From NCBI GenBank assembly GCA_002840755.1, contig PHBZ01000010.1, forward strand, positions 1 to 64,000: DNA of 64,000 nt, read 5' to 3'. The position numbers and the translations under genes were made by a program. Under the pieces are notes generated by a model that saw only the letters and a program-made list of their open reading frames with translations, did no database searches and was not told the DNA's origin. The number at the start of each line of letters is the position of its first letter. The first letter of the stretch is position 1. The stretch is from Chloroflexi bacterium HGW-Chloroflexi-10 (GTDB lineage: Bacteria > Chloroflexota > Anaerolineae > Anaerolineales > Anaerolineaceae). Shown here piece by piece: positions 43,778 to 53,254 of the stretch.

Positions 43778-45133
43778 ATGCCACCTACCCAAATAAGTTG
43801 TCCTCGCTGTCGCGTACCACAAACAGCCGAAATCCAGCAATTGTTTGACCTGAATACCGATCCACAGGCTAAACAGAAACTACTTAGCGGCGGTGCCAAT
43901 GTGGTACGCTGTCAGGCTTGTGGTTACGAGGGTCTTTATCCCACTCCGATTGTTTATCACGATCCCGCAAAAGAATTGCTTTTAACCTATTTTCCACCAG
44001 AACTGGCAATGTCCATCAATGAACAGGAACGGCTGGTTGGTCCGCTGATTAAACGGGTTGTCAATGATCTGGCTCCTGAAAAACGAAAAGCCTACATATT
44101 CCAGGCTCAAAGTATGCTGACCTATCAAACCCTGATGGAACGCGTTTTGCAGGCAGATGGTGTGACCAAGGAAATGCTGGATGCACAGCAAGCGCGTTTG
44201 CAGTTAATCCAGCGATTGTTATCCACACCGGCAAAAGACAGCCGCAAAGAAATCATTGTGCAGGAAGAAAAACTGATTGATGAAGGCTTTTTCTCTTTGC
44301 TCAGCCGGCTGATGGAAGCCACGCTGGCACAGGGTGACCAACAATCCGCGCAACAGCTCGCTATCTTCCAACAGGAACTTTTACAGGAATCGACTGTGGG
44401 CAAAAAGATTCAGGAGCAGATGAAAGATTCTCAAAAGGCCATGGAAGATGTGCAGAACGCTGCCAAGGAAGGGCTGACCCGGGAAAAACTTCTTGAACTT
44501 TTTATTCAGGCGCCGAGTGATATCTATATAACCACCTTGTTGGGTGTTACCCGAACCGGCCTGGATTACGAATTCTTCCAATTGCTCTCTTCCCGTATCG
44601 AAACCGCCACGGAACCAGAAAGCAAAAACAGTCTGACCAGCTTAAGAGAACACCTTTTGGAAGCTACAAAAGAGATCGATGCCCAGATACAAAAAGAAAT
44701 GGCCAGTGCGCGCGAAACCGTAGATAAAATTCTGGCTTTCCCCACATTGGAAGAAGGCATCCAAAAATTTGGTAATGAAGCCAATGACTTCTTCACCGAA
44801 GCTGTTCAGAATGCATTACAGGAAGCCCGTAAATCAGCCGATCTGGAAAAAATCACGAAATTGAACCAGTTAATCAAGATGATTGAAGACGCCAACCAAC
44901 CACCGGCTGAAATTCAATTCGTTGAAGAATTGCTCTCCTGTGAAAACGACCAGGCTATCAAAGAGAAACTTATTCAGAACCCGCAATTTTTAGGTGACGA
45001 ATTTGTGCAGCTCATTGCCGGAATTATTGGACAATCCGAACAACAAGGTCAGGCACCTGAATTAATTACCAGATTACGTCAGATCCAAAAAGTTGTACTG
45101 AAAACCGTAATGGCCGAAAACCTTAAAAAATAA
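43778..45133 (+). CDS. CpXC-domain protein with helical repeat region
   Basis: A protein of 451 residues. The N terminus holds two zinc-ribbon pairs, CPRC near 8-11 and CQAC near 47-50, framing the CpXC domain (name from the CPXC motif). The rest (about 90-451) is almost entirely helical and glutamine/glutamate-rich with recurring QLIQRLLST, KLIDEGFFSLLSRLM and QFVEELLS units, suggesting a helical solenoid scaffold. The function is unknown. It follows the kinase by 33 bases with AAAGAGG before its ATG and ends at a strong terminator, so it may belong to the same unit. Confidence 0.75.
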   Translation: MPPTQISCPRCRVPQTAEIQQLFDLNTDPQAKQKLLSGGANVVRCQACGYEGLYPTPIVYHDPAKELLLTYFPPELAMSINEQERLVGPLIKRVVNDLAPEKRKAYIFQAQSMLTYQTLMERVLQADGVTKEMLDAQQARLQLIQRLLSTPAKDSRKEIIVQEEKLIDEGFFSLLSRLMEATLAQGDQQSAQQLAIFQQELLQESTVGKKIQEQMKDSQKAMEDVQNAAKEGLTREKLLELFIQAPSDIYITTLLGVTRTGLDYEFFQLLSSRIETATEPESKNSLTSLREHLLEATKEIDAQIQKEMASARETVDKILAFPTLEEGIQKFGNEANDFFTEAVQNALQEARKSADLEKITKLNQLIKMIEDANQPPAEIQFVEELLSCENDQAIKEKLIQNPQFLGDEFVQLIAGIIGQSEQQGQAPELITRLRQIQKVVLKTVMAENLKK

Positions 45134-45150
45134 GCAAATTAAAGGTTAAA

Positions 45151-45182
45151 AACAGGGCTGAAAATTCAGCCCTGTTTTTTTA
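45151..45182. terminator. Bidirectional intrinsic terminator
   Basis: AACAGGGCTGAA pairs with TTCAGCCCTGTT, followed by a T run on the plus strand and, read on the minus strand, by TTTTTAACC. It lies between the convergent CpXC and DEAD-box genes and serves both; the helicase stop codon is inside the T run. Confidence 0.85.
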
Positions 45183-46634
45183 TCCTCTGCGTTTACTGCG
45201 GAAGTTCTTTTTGGCAGTGGGTCTCTCTCTGGTTTTGATGGGCGCTTGCGTGGCTGTTACAATATCTGCGATTTGAAAATGATGCATCCAATCGTGATAT
45301 GTATCATCCAGCAACATAGCCAATAATGCCACACCATCCTCTTCTTCGGCAAGTTCCTTCACCAGGGGCAAGAATCGCTGCATTCTTTCCACTTGCAGGC
45401 GATCACGCTCTCGCAAGCGTCCTTCCAACTGCCCTACCAGCCTTTGAGCGACCAACGCCTGGACATCTTCGTCCTTTGGCATGGGTCTTTCTTCGAATTT
45501 TATATTGTAATGCGCTCCAAAGCGCGTTACATATTTCTTTTCATTATAGGTAACCAATAAAACGGCCGTGCCAGAGACACCCGAACGCCCGGTTCTGCCA
45601 GCCCGATGGATATAAAGCTCGAGGTCTTCCGGGGGTTCATATTGGAACACATGCGAAAGCTCGGGAATGTCAATACCTCGGGCAGCGACATCGGTTGCCA
45701 CCAAAAAACGCAGTTTGCCTTCGCGTACGTTATCCAAAACCTGATCACGCGCTTTTTGTGGAAGATCGGAACTGAGTTGGTCGGCATTATAGCCAAAACG
45801 CTGTAACACACGCGTCACGTAAAATACTTTGTCTTTGGTGTTACAAAAAATGATTGCCTGACTGGGATTTTCCATTTCAATGATACGCACCAGGGCCCTG
45901 TCTTTATCCATTCCCGGGACCAAGTAAAAAACATGCTCGGTATCAAGCACGTGGACATGATCACGGCTGAAACTGAGAAATACAGGATCATTGAGAAAAC
46001 GATTTGTAAGACGCATAACCTGCATTGGAAAGGTTGCAGAAAACATGGAGGAGTGAATATCGCGGTTGGGCAGGAAATCCTGCACACGGACCATATCCGG
46101 GAAAAAGCCCATGGAAAGCATACGATCCGCTTCATCAAAAACCAGATAGTCCAGACGGTCCAGGTGAAGATTACGTTTGAGCAAATGATCCAGTACACGT
46201 CCGGGGGTGGCGACAACCAAATGAGCGCCCTTTTTAAATGCATCAATTTGAGGCTGATAGCTGGTTCCGCCGTAAACAGCGACCACACGCACCCCGTTTT
46301 CACCGGATAATGCACGCGCTTCTGCGGTGACCTGTTGGGCCAATTCGCGAGTGGGCACCAATACCAAAGCCTGGCAAAAATCTTTTCTGGGATCAATGGC
46401 TTCTATGATCGGCAGCAAATACGCACCAGTTTTTCCGCTGCCGGTACGCGCCTGGGCCATCATATCTCTTTTAAGTAAAAAGTATGGAATACCCCCAGCC
46501 TGCACCGGGGTTAAGGTTGTCCAACCCATACGGGTGGCGGAAGCAAGCATCTTCTCCGGTAAATCCTGTAATGTAATACTTGGGATTTGTTCCGTTTGAT
46601 TTTCAACTTGTTGATTAAAATCTTGTTCAGTCAT
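45180..46634 (-). CDS. DEAD-box RNA helicase
   Basis: ATP-dependent RNA unwinding enzyme, 484 residues. Q motif GWTTLTPVQAGGIPY, motif I ARTGSGKTG, Ia PTRELAQQ, II as DEAD in VFDEADRM, III SAT in FSATFP, V RGIDIP and VI HRAGRTGR are all present. A C-terminal tail of about 100 residues contains a charged helical segment and a basic end (TAKKNFRSKRRG), common in cold-shock helicases such as CsdA/DeaD. No ribosome site is visible before the ATG. Confidence 0.93.
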   Translation of the reverse strand: MTEQDFNQQVENQTEQIPSITLQDLPEKMLASATRMGWTTLTPVQAGGIPYFLLKRDMMAQARTGSGKTGAYLLPIIEAIDPRKDFCQALVLVPTRELAQQVTAEARALSGENGVRVVAVYGGTSYQPQIDAFKKGAHLVVATPGRVLDHLLKRNLHLDRLDYLVFDEADRMLSMGFFPDMVRVQDFLPNRDIHSSMFSATFPMQVMRLTNRFLNDPVFLSFSRDHVHVLDTEHVFYLVPGMDKDRALVRIIEMENPSQAIIFCNTKDKVFYVTRVLQRFGYNADQLSSDLPQKARDQVLDNVREGKLRFLVATDVAARGIDIPELSHVFQYEPPEDLELYIHRAGRTGRSGVSGTAVLLVTYNEKKYVTRFGAHYNIKFEERPMPKDEDVQALVAQRLVGQLEGRLRERDRLQVERMQRFLPLVKELAEEEDGVALLAMLLDDTYHDWMHHFQIADIVTATQAPIKTRERPTAKKNFRSKRRG

Positions 46635-47038
46635 CGTTTATTGTCCGGTACAAAACCGGGAAAGCTCCTATTTGATTTGTTAACTTCATTATACCGCCCT
46701 CAACAATAAGTAGCATGAATACATTGAATGTAATTCAAGGAATCCAAGGAGTTTATGCGCCCTTGTAAGAATAGATAAGGGTGATTCTCGATTTATCAGG
46801 TATGCATCGGGATAAATCCCAATGCTAAAGAACGACGCCGGCTAAAGCCGGCTTAGGTAAACGTGCAGTCCAATTCATCAGGCGCTGGTCTTTAACTGGG
46901 GGTCTTTAGCCTCGGTATTCTCGGTACACCTGGCACGTACACGGAGTACTAACTAATGTCTGACTAACCCTATTATTTGGACAAAACCGACTTTTGGATT
47001 AAAATAAACGATTGTTTAAGATAGGGAAGGAAGTAATT
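46635..47038. other. Intergenic region with dispersed repeat copy B
   Basis: About 400 bases. It contains the 5' flank of the helicase gene, the dispersed structured repeat at 46804-46841, an adjoining GCCGGC-TAAA-GCCGGC hairpin (46836-46851), and the short leader of the YgjV-like gene. No coding potential or RNA gene was seen. Confidence 0.6.
46804..46841. repeat. Dispersed structured repeat, copy B
   Basis: Matches the element at 35462-35500 except for one missing base and two substitutions. Its hairpin is GCATCGGGAT/ATCCCAATGC with one mismatch. The two copies lie 11 kb apart in unrelated gaps. Confidence 0.85.
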
Positions 47039-47668
47039 ATGAATACGCCAATTTTTGAAATCATCGGTTACATCGCCTCGTTGTTGGTGGCGGTTTCTTT
47101 AATGATGAGTTCGATCCTTCGTTTACGCATTATCAATCTGGTTGGGGCTATGTTTTTCACCATTTACGGTTTGCTGATCCAGGCTTACCCGATTGCCATC
47201 GTTAACGTTTTCATCGTTTTTATCGACATTTACTATCTGGTGGAGATATTTAACACCAAAGAATATTTCAAATTTCTGGAAATGCCTGTGACTGGCACTT
47301 ACCTGAAATTTTTCCTCAATTTTCACCGTGAAGATATTCTTAAACACCTACCGGGATTCAATTTTGAACTCAGGGATGGTCTTTTAATCTTTTTTGTTCT
47401 ACGCAATTTGGTACCAGCAGGTTTATTCATTGGTGAATTGCAACCTGAAGGTGTTTTAAAAATCCAGTTGGATTTTGTCATCCCCGGCTACCGTGATTTG
47501 AAAGTTGGCCGCTATTTGTACCAGCAAAAAGAATTTTTTCAATCCCTGGGGGTAAAGAAAATGGTGAGTCAGGCCGGCAGCCCCAAACACGCGAAATACC
47601 TCACCCGGATGGGCTTTCATTCTCAATCGACACAGGAAAACTCCCCCATCTATGAATTGTCGTTATGA
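47039..47668 (+). CDS. YgjV-like membrane protein fused to a GNAT-like domain
   Basis: A protein of 209 residues from ATG 47039, which has AAGGAAG upstream. Residues 1-75 contain three hydrophobic helices (IGYIASLLVAVSLMMSSI, INLVGAMFFTIYGLLI, VNVFIVFIDIYYLVEIF) matching the YgjV inner-membrane family. Residues about 110-200 resemble a GNAT domain: LVPAGLFIG, LDFVIPGYRDLKVGRYLY, GSPKHAKYLTRMGF. An ATG at 47012 has no ribosome site. The function is unknown. The stop lies within an inverted repeat (ATGAGTAAC/GTTACTCAT, 47665-47702). Confidence 0.65.
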   Translation: MNTPIFEIIGYIASLLVAVSLMMSSILRLRIINLVGAMFFTIYGLLIQAYPIAIVNVFIVFIDIYYLVEIFNTKEYFKFLEMPVTGTYLKFFLNFHREDILKHLPGFNFELRDGLLIFFVLRNLVPAGLFIGELQPEGVLKIQLDFVIPGYRDLKVGRYLYQQKEFFQSLGVKKMVSQAGSPKHAKYLTRMGFHSQSTQENSPIYELSL

Positions 47669-47702
47669 GTAACTGACTAATAAATTGTTGCTGGTTACTC
47701 AT
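47665..47702. terminator. Inverted repeat between convergent genes
   Basis: ATGAGTAAC pairs with GTTACTCAT across a 20-base loop, with CTTTTT ten bases after it on the plus strand. A weak terminator is possible for the YgjV-like gene. Confidence 0.4.
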
Positions 47703-47711
47703 TACTGCTTT

Positions 47712-50513
47712 TTACAGATTCAACCAGCGAGCGGCTTTCTGCGGCAAATCCTGCAGCGGGCCGAGCACCAGTTTACAGGGAGGCAGCGATTCAATAAAAA
47801 GCCGGCCATAGCGTTTGCTGGAAATACGACGGTCTAACACTACCACCACGCCGCGGTCGAATTGGGTGCGAATCAAACGGCCAAAGCCCTGGCGAAACGT
47901 CAGGATTGCCTCAGGAATGGAATATTCGCTGAAGGGTTCTTCAAAGGTTTCCGAACGCGCCGCCACAATTGGGTCCGACGGTACGGCAAAAGGCAGTTTA
48001 ACAATAACCAGGACAGAAAGGGCGTCGCCGGGGATATCCACGCCTTCCCAAAATGCACGGGTGCCCAAAAGTACAGCCCGGTCGGTTTCACGAAATGTTT
48101 CTAACAAAGAATTCGCTGAAGCACCTTCGCCTTGTTCATAGACCTGGATATCGGCTTCCGCCAGATAGGGCGCAATTGCCTGACTCGTCTTTTTTAACTG
48201 GGCGTAAGAAGTAAACAAAGCCAGAAGTTTACCACCGGTTGCTTTACTTAAACGGATCAGGGCACTCTCCACCATTTTCTGGTAGGGATGACCCTGTGAT
48301 GGTTCGGGTATATCATTGGGAAGATACAACATGGCGGCGTTCTCATAATCAAAGGGGGAGCCCACCACCAGATCGTCGGCTTCGTCACCATTCAATCGTC
48401 CACGGATATAGTCAAATTCGCCATGCGTCGTGAGTGTTGCTGAGGTCAGGATAACTGATTCTTTTTGATGCCAGAGATACTCTTCCATCAACTTACCAAC
48501 GTGTAAAGGCGCCACCTGTAATACCAGTCGAGTTGATTCCGGCTGCTGTTCCGCCCAATAAATGAAATTTGAGTCAGGCTCCAGGATCATCCCATTCAAG
48601 TATTGGGCAGCCTCTGCCAGACGCTGCTGAATGGTGCTCAGACTGCTAATCGCCTCTTCCATATCTTCATGATCGCCCACAAGATAATCACTCATGTTCT
48701 TATGGAATTCCTGAACCAGGTTCAACAATAAATGAAAAGTCTCCTGCGTAGTATCGTATTGAATCTCAACAGTTGACCAGACCGGTGTGGTTCGGGTCGC
48801 CGGTAGAATCCGCACTTGTTGGGCATAAGTTCCGATAGGCTGGAACCCACGTTCGCTTTGCATAAAGTTATCCAATGCCGTAAAGAAATTGGTCAGGTCT
48901 GCTTCCAGGCGAAAAGCCAGATCGGTTATGCGTTGGACCACCTGGTTAGCACCGGCAAGATCACTGGGACGCGCCATACCACGGAAGGCATTGATCAGGC
49001 GACCCAAAATACCCGTGGAAACACTACCCAATTCGCGCAGTAAGCGGATCAGATCATTTTGTGTAACCCGGAAACTTAAAGCATTGGTGCTGGCCGACTC
49101 CAGATGATGGGCTTCATCGACGATCAGGTATTCGTAGGCAGGCAATACCCGGCTGCCTGTAATCACGTCGGATAGCAGTAAGGCGTGGTTGACAACAACC
49201 AGATGGGCGCTCTGGGCAGCCTGACGCGCCTGATAAAATGGGCAGGACCCTCCCATACGGGATTGACATACCTCTGCGTTACAGGTTTCATCATCGGCCG
49301 ATAAGCGGCTCCAGATTTCGCGTTCCATAGGGCTATTCAGGTTCAAACGACCACGATCCCCATTGCCACCTTCATCCAGCCAGACCAACAACTTGGCTAA
49401 GACGCGCATTTCTTCTTTGGTTTCCGGTCCACGATAGCGTAATGCTTCCAGACGACGCGGACAGAGGTAGTTCGAGCGCCCTTTCAGCACAACAGAGCGT
49501 AAATTTATATTCAGCGCAGCCGCCAGATCGGGGATGTCTTTTTGCATTAATTGATCCTGCAGAGCAATTGTATTGGTGGAAATCACAACCCGCTGGTTGT
49601 TTTGCATGGCCCACAACGCTGCCGGAATTAAATAAGCAAAGGATTTACCAGTCCCGGTTCCCGCTTCGACAAAGAGATGATATTTGTCTGAAAATGCCTG
49701 CACCACATTGCGCAGCATTTCCACCTGCTGAATCCGATATTCAAATTGATCAAAATAATGTGAAAAAGCACCACCGGGTTCCAGAATCGCACTGACTTCA
49801 TCCACATTCAAAGGCAGTATTTCCGGATTGGGTTTTAATGCTGGCGCTAACAATTCCTCGCCGGCGAACAAACCGTCCAGGATTGATGCAGCGCGCACGC
49901 GCTTCGCCTGAATGGGCTGCTGCCGGGTTTTGGCGCGCAGAACCTGCTGGAAGAGCCAATAACCGTCCCAATCAACCGGTTCCCCTATGCACACTATTTC
50001 CGCGAGCATATCCACCGGAAGTTCTAAGGCTTTTTCGTATAACCGCAAAAAAAGAAGCTGCGTCATACGTGCATCATCCAGGGCGCGATGGGCATTAAAG
50101 ACCGGTATACCCAGCTGCTGACACAAGCCACCCAGATTATAGCGTGACGCCAAAGGCATTAATACAGAGGCTAATTCATAGGTATCGACTGCCTGTGCAT
50201 ATTGTAAGACGCCGGCAGAGAACAAAAAACCCAGGTCAAACTGCACATTATGCCCAACAACGGGAGAATCACCCACAAAATCGACCAATTCCTGCAAAAC
50301 GGCACTCAATAACGGCGCTTTGCGTACCATTTCATTATTGATTCCAGTTAATTGGGTAATTTCCGGAGGAATAGGACGATTAGGATTAATTAACGTTTGA
50401 AATTCAGCCTCTATGCGATTGCCATTAAAACGAACGGCGCCGATCTCGATGATGGCGTCGCGTTTCGGATCCAATCCGGTGGTTTCCAGATCAAGGCTAA
50501 TAAGGGATGGCAT
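47712..50513 (-). CDS. dinG: DinG-type helicase with N-terminal DnaQ-like exonuclease
   Basis: A protein of 933 residues. About 1-165 is a DEDDh 3'-5' exonuclease (SLDLETTGL, VVGHNVQFDLGFL, HRALDDARM). The rest is an XPD/DinG superfamily 2 helicase: Walker A EAGTGTGKS at 283-291, DEAHH near 465, and GTRAFWEGVDIPG, FRQGFGRLIR in the second motor half. Cysteines in YLCPRR, CNAEVC and SCPFYQ could hold an iron-sulfur cluster, as in E. coli DinG; the Bacillus-type exonuclease fusions often lack one. TATAAT (extended by TGG) lies six bases before the ATG and no ribosome site is seen. It probably acts in DNA repair or R-loop removal. Confidence 0.92.
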   Translation of the reverse strand: MPSLISLDLETTGLDPKRDAIIEIGAVRFNGNRIEAEFQTLINPNRPIPPEITQLTGINNEMVRKAPLLSAVLQELVDFVGDSPVVGHNVQFDLGFLFSAGVLQYAQAVDTYELASVLMPLASRYNLGGLCQQLGIPVFNAHRALDDARMTQLLFLRLYEKALELPVDMLAEIVCIGEPVDWDGYWLFQQVLRAKTRQQPIQAKRVRAASILDGLFAGEELLAPALKPNPEILPLNVDEVSAILEPGGAFSHYFDQFEYRIQQVEMLRNVVQAFSDKYHLFVEAGTGTGKSFAYLIPAALWAMQNNQRVVISTNTIALQDQLMQKDIPDLAAALNINLRSVVLKGRSNYLCPRRLEALRYRGPETKEEMRVLAKLLVWLDEGGNGDRGRLNLNSPMEREIWSRLSADDETCNAEVCQSRMGGSCPFYQARQAAQSAHLVVVNHALLLSDVITGSRVLPAYEYLIVDEAHHLESASTNALSFRVTQNDLIRLLRELGSVSTGILGRLINAFRGMARPSDLAGANQVVQRITDLAFRLEADLTNFFTALDNFMQSERGFQPIGTYAQQVRILPATRTTPVWSTVEIQYDTTQETFHLLLNLVQEFHKNMSDYLVGDHEDMEEAISSLSTIQQRLAEAAQYLNGMILEPDSNFIYWAEQQPESTRLVLQVAPLHVGKLMEEYLWHQKESVILTSATLTTHGEFDYIRGRLNGDEADDLVVGSPFDYENAAMLYLPNDIPEPSQGHPYQKMVESALIRLSKATGGKLLALFTSYAQLKKTSQAIAPYLAEADIQVYEQGEGASANSLLETFRETDRAVLLGTRAFWEGVDIPGDALSVLVIVKLPFAVPSDPIVAARSETFEEPFSEYSIPEAILTFRQGFGRLIRTQFDRGVVVVLDRRISSKRYGRLFIESLPPCKLVLGPLQDLPQKAARWLNL

Positions 50514-50519
50514 GCAGGC

Positions 50520-50528
50520 ATTATACCA
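50520..50528 (-). promoter_or_regulatory. Extended -10 directly before dinG (leaderless start)
   Basis: On the minus strand TGG-TATAAT ends six bases before the ATG, so transcription would begin at or next to the A of the start codon. Confidence 0.6.
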
Positions 50529-50628
50529 TTGAAAAACATCGCAGAAAATGTTTTTGAAAACTTTGTTCTATATTCGTTTTGACGCTATCCAGGATTATAA
50601 TCAGTTCATTCTTTTATTGGAGTGAACC

Positions 50629-51693
50629 ATGAAACAAGATAATCTGACCACCCTTGTTTTTGATTGGGGTGATACCCTGATGATCGACGACCCGCATTCT
50701 ACCAGCAAAATGGTCGATTGGCCGCAAGTGCACGCGGTGGAAGGTGCTGCGGAAATGTTGGCGACACTCAAACCCACCTATCGCATTGCACTAGCCACTA
50801 ATGCCGCGGCTTCAACACGAGAAGAAGTACGGGCCGCACTGGCGCGGGTGGGCCTGGATACCTTTATTGACATCATATTTACCCGGCATGAACTCGGAGC
50901 AGGTAAACCAGCACCGCAGTTTTACCAGAACATTCAACTTCTCCTCAATGCAGCGCCACATGAACTGATGATGATCGGCGATTCTTATCAGCGTGATATC
51001 CTGCCGGCCTGGCGCGCCGGTTGGCATACGTTTTGGTATAACCCGAATCAATTAACAGCCCCGGCGCATACCCCTGTGCATACTTTGGAAACAGCGAAAC
51101 TCAGCGGCGTTCCAGCGGCATTAGAAAACCTTTTTTTACCTTCTATCCAAACCAGCCTGGAATGGTATATCCAGGAAGGTGCTACTTTTACACTTTTAGC
51201 CCATGTACAAATGGTGGCTGCGGCTGCTTACCTTCTCAGTACCTGGTACCGGGATGCAGGTTTTGAAATCGACCCGCTTCTGGCTCATCGCGGTGGATTA
51301 TTGCATGATGTACAGAAACTGAGTGAGAAAGACGGACAGAATCATGCTGAACTGGCTTTTCAATTTTTAAATAAAAGAGACCAACCTGCACTGGCCGAAA
51401 TTGCCCGTCGACATTTAATGGGTGATTTACACTCAGACATCCTGGGACCGCAAACCTGGGAGGAAAAGATTGTCAATTACGTGGATAAATTAACCGAAGG
51501 CAGTCAGTTAGTTTCGCTGACAGAACGGTTATCGGCTTTACAAATGCGCTACCCGAACTTTGCCGAACGAATCCGCAAAAATACTGCCATGGTTCAATCC
51601 ATGGAAAACGAGGTTGTTTCTCAGATTGGAAAAACCCCGGAAGAAGTGTTAAGTTTGCTTAAGCACACTTTGTTTAATGGGTTTCGGGATTAA
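50629..51693 (+). CDS. HAD-family hydrolase fused to an HD-domain
   Basis: A protein of 354 residues. About 5-165 is a HAD phosphatase: motif I FDWGDTL (nucleophile Asp present, the usual +2 Asp replaced by Gly), motif II LATNAA, motif III lysine in GAGKPAP, motif IV MIGDSYQRD. About 175-330 is an HD-type domain with H192 in LLAHVQ, H226-D227 in GLLHDVQKL and a later Asp in NYVDKL, like HD phosphohydrolases. GGAGTGA precedes the ATG. I know of no named enzyme with this order. It could act in two steps on a phosphorylated or dinucleotide substrate (inference). Confidence 0.8.
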   Translation: MKQDNLTTLVFDWGDTLMIDDPHSTSKMVDWPQVHAVEGAAEMLATLKPTYRIALATNAAASTREEVRAALARVGLDTFIDIIFTRHELGAGKPAPQFYQNIQLLLNAAPHELMMIGDSYQRDILPAWRAGWHTFWYNPNQLTAPAHTPVHTLETAKLSGVPAALENLFLPSIQTSLEWYIQEGATFTLLAHVQMVAAAAYLLSTWYRDAGFEIDPLLAHRGGLLHDVQKLSEKDGQNHAELAFQFLNKRDQPALAEIARRHLMGDLHSDILGPQTWEEKIVNYVDKLTEGSQLVSLTERLSALQMRYPNFAERIRKNTAMVQSMENEVVSQIGKTPEEVLSLLKHTLFNGFRD

Positions 51694-51697
51694 TTGC

Positions 51698-53179
51698 TTA
51701 TTCCGTTTTGAAATTATAGTAATTGTAAACCGCTGAAGAAAGCTGAGCCATCAGGTAATTGGCGTTATCAAACACCAATTGCACCGGATGGTACATATAT
51801 ATCACCAAAATAAAATTGCCACCCGGAGTATATACAATCGCCGAATCACTGATCGTATGGATCAGGCCATCACCTTCAGTAATCCAGCCATGTTTATGGG
51901 CCAGCTCGGTGGTTTCCGGCAAACCCGCCTGAATCAACACACCGATACGGTTGCGAACCAGATAATTAATCATCGTCTGGCATTCCGCCTGGGTTATTTC
52001 TTCAGCAAATACAGCCCGCAGTGTCCCACCGTCGCGGGTGGCGCACTGAAAGAGGTCATCCATCAATTCACCCATCTCAACCGGTGTGGTCTGGTTATAG
52101 GTGTCCGGTTTTGTATCAATGTCGGTGCGTTGGTTTGCAGGAGTGGCATAGCGCTGCAACAATGGTGCACCGGGGTAGAAATACCCAGCCAGAAACGTGT
52201 TCTGAAAACCGAGTTCCTGCAAATCCCCCGTCACCTGTAAGGGACCCAAATTACCGCCCAATACGGATTCCATCAAGCGATCTGCAGGATCATTTTCGGA
52301 GCGCTCAATCATTAATTCTAATTGACTATTAATTTCCAAAGGGAGTGTACCATTGACTTCACGCATTACCGAAATCATGATCGGAATCTTCATGGTGCTG
52401 GCCGCTGTAAAGGCAATGCCCGGCTGCAAGGTTTGCCCATTCTCATAAGCAAAATTTATTTCCTGCCGAGTCTGCAGATCCAACAGATACAATTCGGTCA
52501 AACCGTCAAAATTGGTTACATCAATGACCTGTTGGAGCAGAATCTGCAAATTTTGAAAATTAGGCCGCGGGGGTTCAACCTGGCTGTAGGTTAAATTAAC
52601 CACCCTTGCGTTGGAAGACTGCAGGGCATCTTTAATGAGAATTACCGCCCGCTCTACATCCAATTCGGTGCCGGACTGACCAGATAAAAATTGTGTGCTA
52701 CCAGGCACAGGAATAGCTTCCGAGGCGGGTTGATTGTATCGCGTCGCAATTTCATCTCCCAGATATAAACGTAAGCGCTCTTCAGAAATTTTTGCCCGCA
52801 GCGGTACCGCATCCGGTTTTGGAAAACGATTCCACAAAAAATCCCAAAAGCCTGTCCAAAAAGGCTGATCAATACGTTGCTGGTCAGCAGCGGTAAGCAT
52901 CGCTTCCAAATCCAATTCAAATCCAAGATTAGCCGGTTTGATTTGGATAACCGCATTATCATAACGTACTTCAATGGCTGTGTTGTAAACTTTTATCAAG
53001 CGATCAGCCGCTGCCTGGCGATCTAAACCACCCACAGGCACACCCCCAATAATCGTACCTGGTGCAAGGCTGGCACGAATCCTGCTGTAACTGATTAATT
53101 GGAACACAGTCAGGATGACTGTCAGCAAGACTAAGATAATTGATAGCCATTGTAAAATAGTTGAACCAGCTCTTCGCAC
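51698..53179 (-). CDS. Membrane-anchored class A beta-lactamase-fold serine hydrolase
   Basis: A protein of 493 residues from a GTG with AGGAG upstream. One N-terminal helix (WLSIILVLLTVILTVFQLI) anchors it outside the membrane. About 40-205 is a peptidoglycan-binding-like domain as in YoaR/VanW proteins (APGTIIGGVPVGGL). About 230-485 is the penicillin-recognising fold with S261-xx-K264 (STMK), S294-E-N296 and K429-H-G431 in place of KTG. The class A Glu166 loop is not obvious, so it is probably not an efficient beta-lactamase. A wall-associated role is likelier. Confidence 0.82.
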   Translation of the reverse strand: MRRAGSTILQWLSIILVLLTVILTVFQLISYSRIRASLAPGTIIGGVPVGGLDRQAAADRLIKVYNTAIEVRYDNAVIQIKPANLGFELDLEAMLTAADQQRIDQPFWTGFWDFLWNRFPKPDAVPLRAKISEERLRLYLGDEIATRYNQPASEAIPVPGSTQFLSGQSGTELDVERAVILIKDALQSSNARVVNLTYSQVEPPRPNFQNLQILLQQVIDVTNFDGLTELYLLDLQTRQEINFAYENGQTLQPGIAFTAASTMKIPIMISVMREVNGTLPLEINSQLELMIERSENDPADRLMESVLGGNLGPLQVTGDLQELGFQNTFLAGYFYPGAPLLQRYATPANQRTDIDTKPDTYNQTTPVEMGELMDDLFQCATRDGGTLRAVFAEEITQAECQTMINYLVRNRIGVLIQAGLPETTELAHKHGWITEGDGLIHTISDSAIVYTPGGNFILVIYMYHPVQLVFDNANYLMAQLSSAVYNYYNFKTE

Positions 53180-53254
53180 TGTTTACTCCTGTAGTAGAAG
53201 ATTTTACCAGATTCTACAAGGAATATTTGAGGGCCTTAGGATATACTTAACTTT

